The notes under the pieces: model-generated
Databases searched by the model: none
Told to the model about the DNA's origin: nothing
The model's input: the letters and a program-made list of their open reading frames with translations, nothing else
Part shown: positions 63,401-64,000 of the stretch, piece after piece
Layout of the letters: every line of letters begins with the position of its first letter
Numbering within the stretch: the first letter of the stretch is position 1
Assembly (NCBI RefSeq): GCF_051014685.1
Contig: NW_027478399.1
Coordinates: 1,984,001-2,048,000 of the forward strand
DNA from: Ptiloglossa arizonensis
Lineage: Eukaryota; Arthropoda; Insecta; Hymenoptera; Colletidae
Direction: 5' to 3'
DNA length: 64,000 nt
Made by a program: the position numbers and the translations under genes

Positions 63401-64000
63401 AGTAGTTATTGGTTTCGAGTATCAGACTTGCGAAAATTTTGATGGTTTCTCAACCATTCCTTAACTTCAAACTCCCATATCTCGCGAACGGATTGGCGAA
63501 CTCGAGAAATTCCTGTTGCATCTGCAAGCAGAAACTCGCCAGATCACAACGGTATGTGTATTTTTGTCCTAGGCAATAGTAATTATTGGTTTCGAGTATC
63601 AGACTTGCGATAATTTTGATGGTTTCTCAACCATTCCTTAACTTCACACACCCATATCTCGCGAATGGATTGACGATCTCGAGAAGTTCCTGTTGCATCA
63701 GAAAGCAGATACTCGCCCGATTAGAACGGTCTGTGTATTTTTCCCCTAGGTCATTCTAGTTATTGGTTTCGAGTATCAGACTTGCGAAAATTTTGATGGT
63801 ATCTCAACCATTCCTTAACTTCTAACTCCCATATCTCGCGAACGGATTGACGAACTCGAGAAATTCCTGTTGCATCTGAAAGCAGAAACTCGCCCGATTA
63901 CAATGATGTGTGTTCTTTTCCCCTAGGCCATTCCAGTTATTGGTTTCGAGTATCAAACTTGCGAAAATTTTGATTGTTTCTCAACCATTCCTGAACTTCA
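60016..64000 (+). repeat. Long-range duplicated block, partial copy 3
   Basis: Positions 60,016-61,762 match the start of copies 1 and 2, with one 182-bp monomer missing. The copy-2 variant AACAGTCTCTG is shared at 61,071, so this part is closer to copy 2. A short joining stretch follows at about 61,762-61,870 (GCAAAAATTTTGATGG, GTTTCGCAACC). From 61,870 the block matches copy 1 from 9,654 (offset 52,216) and copy 2 from 55,846 (offset 6,024). It continues past the window end. Confidence 0.87.

Larger units (their letters stand above)
1..64000 (+). repeat. 177-bp satellite DNA array, about 361 monomers, whole window
   Basis: The anchor GATGGTTTCTC recurs every 177 bp from the first line to the last (for example at 60, 237, then 596, 773, 950), with a few 175-, 176- and 182-bp exceptions. 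All monomers face the same way. Variants differ by scattered substitutions and whole-monomer rearrangements. A consensus counted from typical monomers is 177 bp, about 43% GC, with nine CpGs. Each monomer normally carries the palindromes TCGCGA (monomer positions 42-47), CTCGAG (61-66) and CCTAGG (128-133), and an AAAATTTT tract (170-177 and over the joint). There is no unique sequence, gene, transposon or RNA gene in any interval. Arrays of this scale and order are known only from eukaryotic heterochromatin; a centromeric role is an inference. The family was not recognised. Confidence 0.97.

Noticed and set aside
1..64000. CRISPR array
   Set aside because: The period is 177 bp and the whole unit is conserved, so there are no short direct repeats alternating with unique spacers and no cas-like genes.
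1..64000. Transposable-element remnants, tRNA/5S-derived repeat or rDNA spacer
   Set aside because: I saw no terminal repeats, target-site duplications, poly-A tails, reverse-transcriptase motifs, or A/B-box promoter pair in the monomer, and no departure from the 177-bp phase longer than a few bases.
1..64000. Assignment to a named satellite or species
   Set aside because: The length and the TCTCGCGAACGG-like core recall satellites from several plant and invertebrate groups, but I could not match it to a specific known family without a database search, so no name is given.

Overview
The whole 64-kb window is a single uninterrupted satellite-DNA array. It contains about 361 head-to-tail copies of a ~177-bp monomer, all in the same orientation. 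I saw no break, inversion, transposable-element insertion, RNA gene or believable protein-coding gene anywhere. An array of this size with higher-order repeats (HORs) points to a eukaryotic nuclear chromosome in centromeric, pericentromeric or other constitutive heterochromatin. I do not recognise the monomer family. A plant or an invertebrate would both be plausible, and the sequence alone does not decide. The consensus is about 43% GC and keeps about nine CpGs per monomer, with no CpG depletion.

Convention used throughout: a monomer starts at the G of GATGG in the segment AAAATTTTGATGG. The letters a-w name monomer variants, recognised by shared substitutions, in the order they occur in the HOR. 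The fullest ancestral order I can reconstruct is a b c d e f g h i j k l m n o p q r s e f t u v w (25 monomers).

Layout. (1) 1-11,740: long-range copy 1, a mosaic of variants that contains the same runs (t-u-v-w, h-n, a-d) found in the HOR core, plus 182-bp variants. (2) 11,740-14,052: a mosaic lead-in (t u v w j a s e f t u v w). (3) 14,053-36,240: the HOR core. It holds an 18-mer deletion derivative (14,053), a 23-mer of 4,069 bp (17,239), a 30-mer that is the 23-mer plus a 7-monomer insert (21,308), then a run of 12-, 13-, 14- and 12-mers (26,616, 28,740, 31,041, 33,519) derived from the a-l half. (4) 36,241-39,076: heterogeneous monomers with no long period. (5) 39,077-41,592: a further copy of about 1,916-3,887. 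(6) 41,593-58,460: long-range copy 2, collinear with copy 1 apart from whole-monomer gains and losses. (7) about 58,812-64,000: partial copy 3, including a 1,066-bp tandem duplication.

No genes act together here. What the sequence records is how the array evolved. Nearly every rearrangement adds or removes whole monomers and leaves a chimeric monomer at the join, which is the pattern expected from unequal exchange or gene conversion between out-of-register copies. The newest amplification appears to be the 12- to 14-mer run at 26.6-35.6 kb. Open reading frames occur only because 177 is 3 x 59, so a frame is kept from one monomer to the next.
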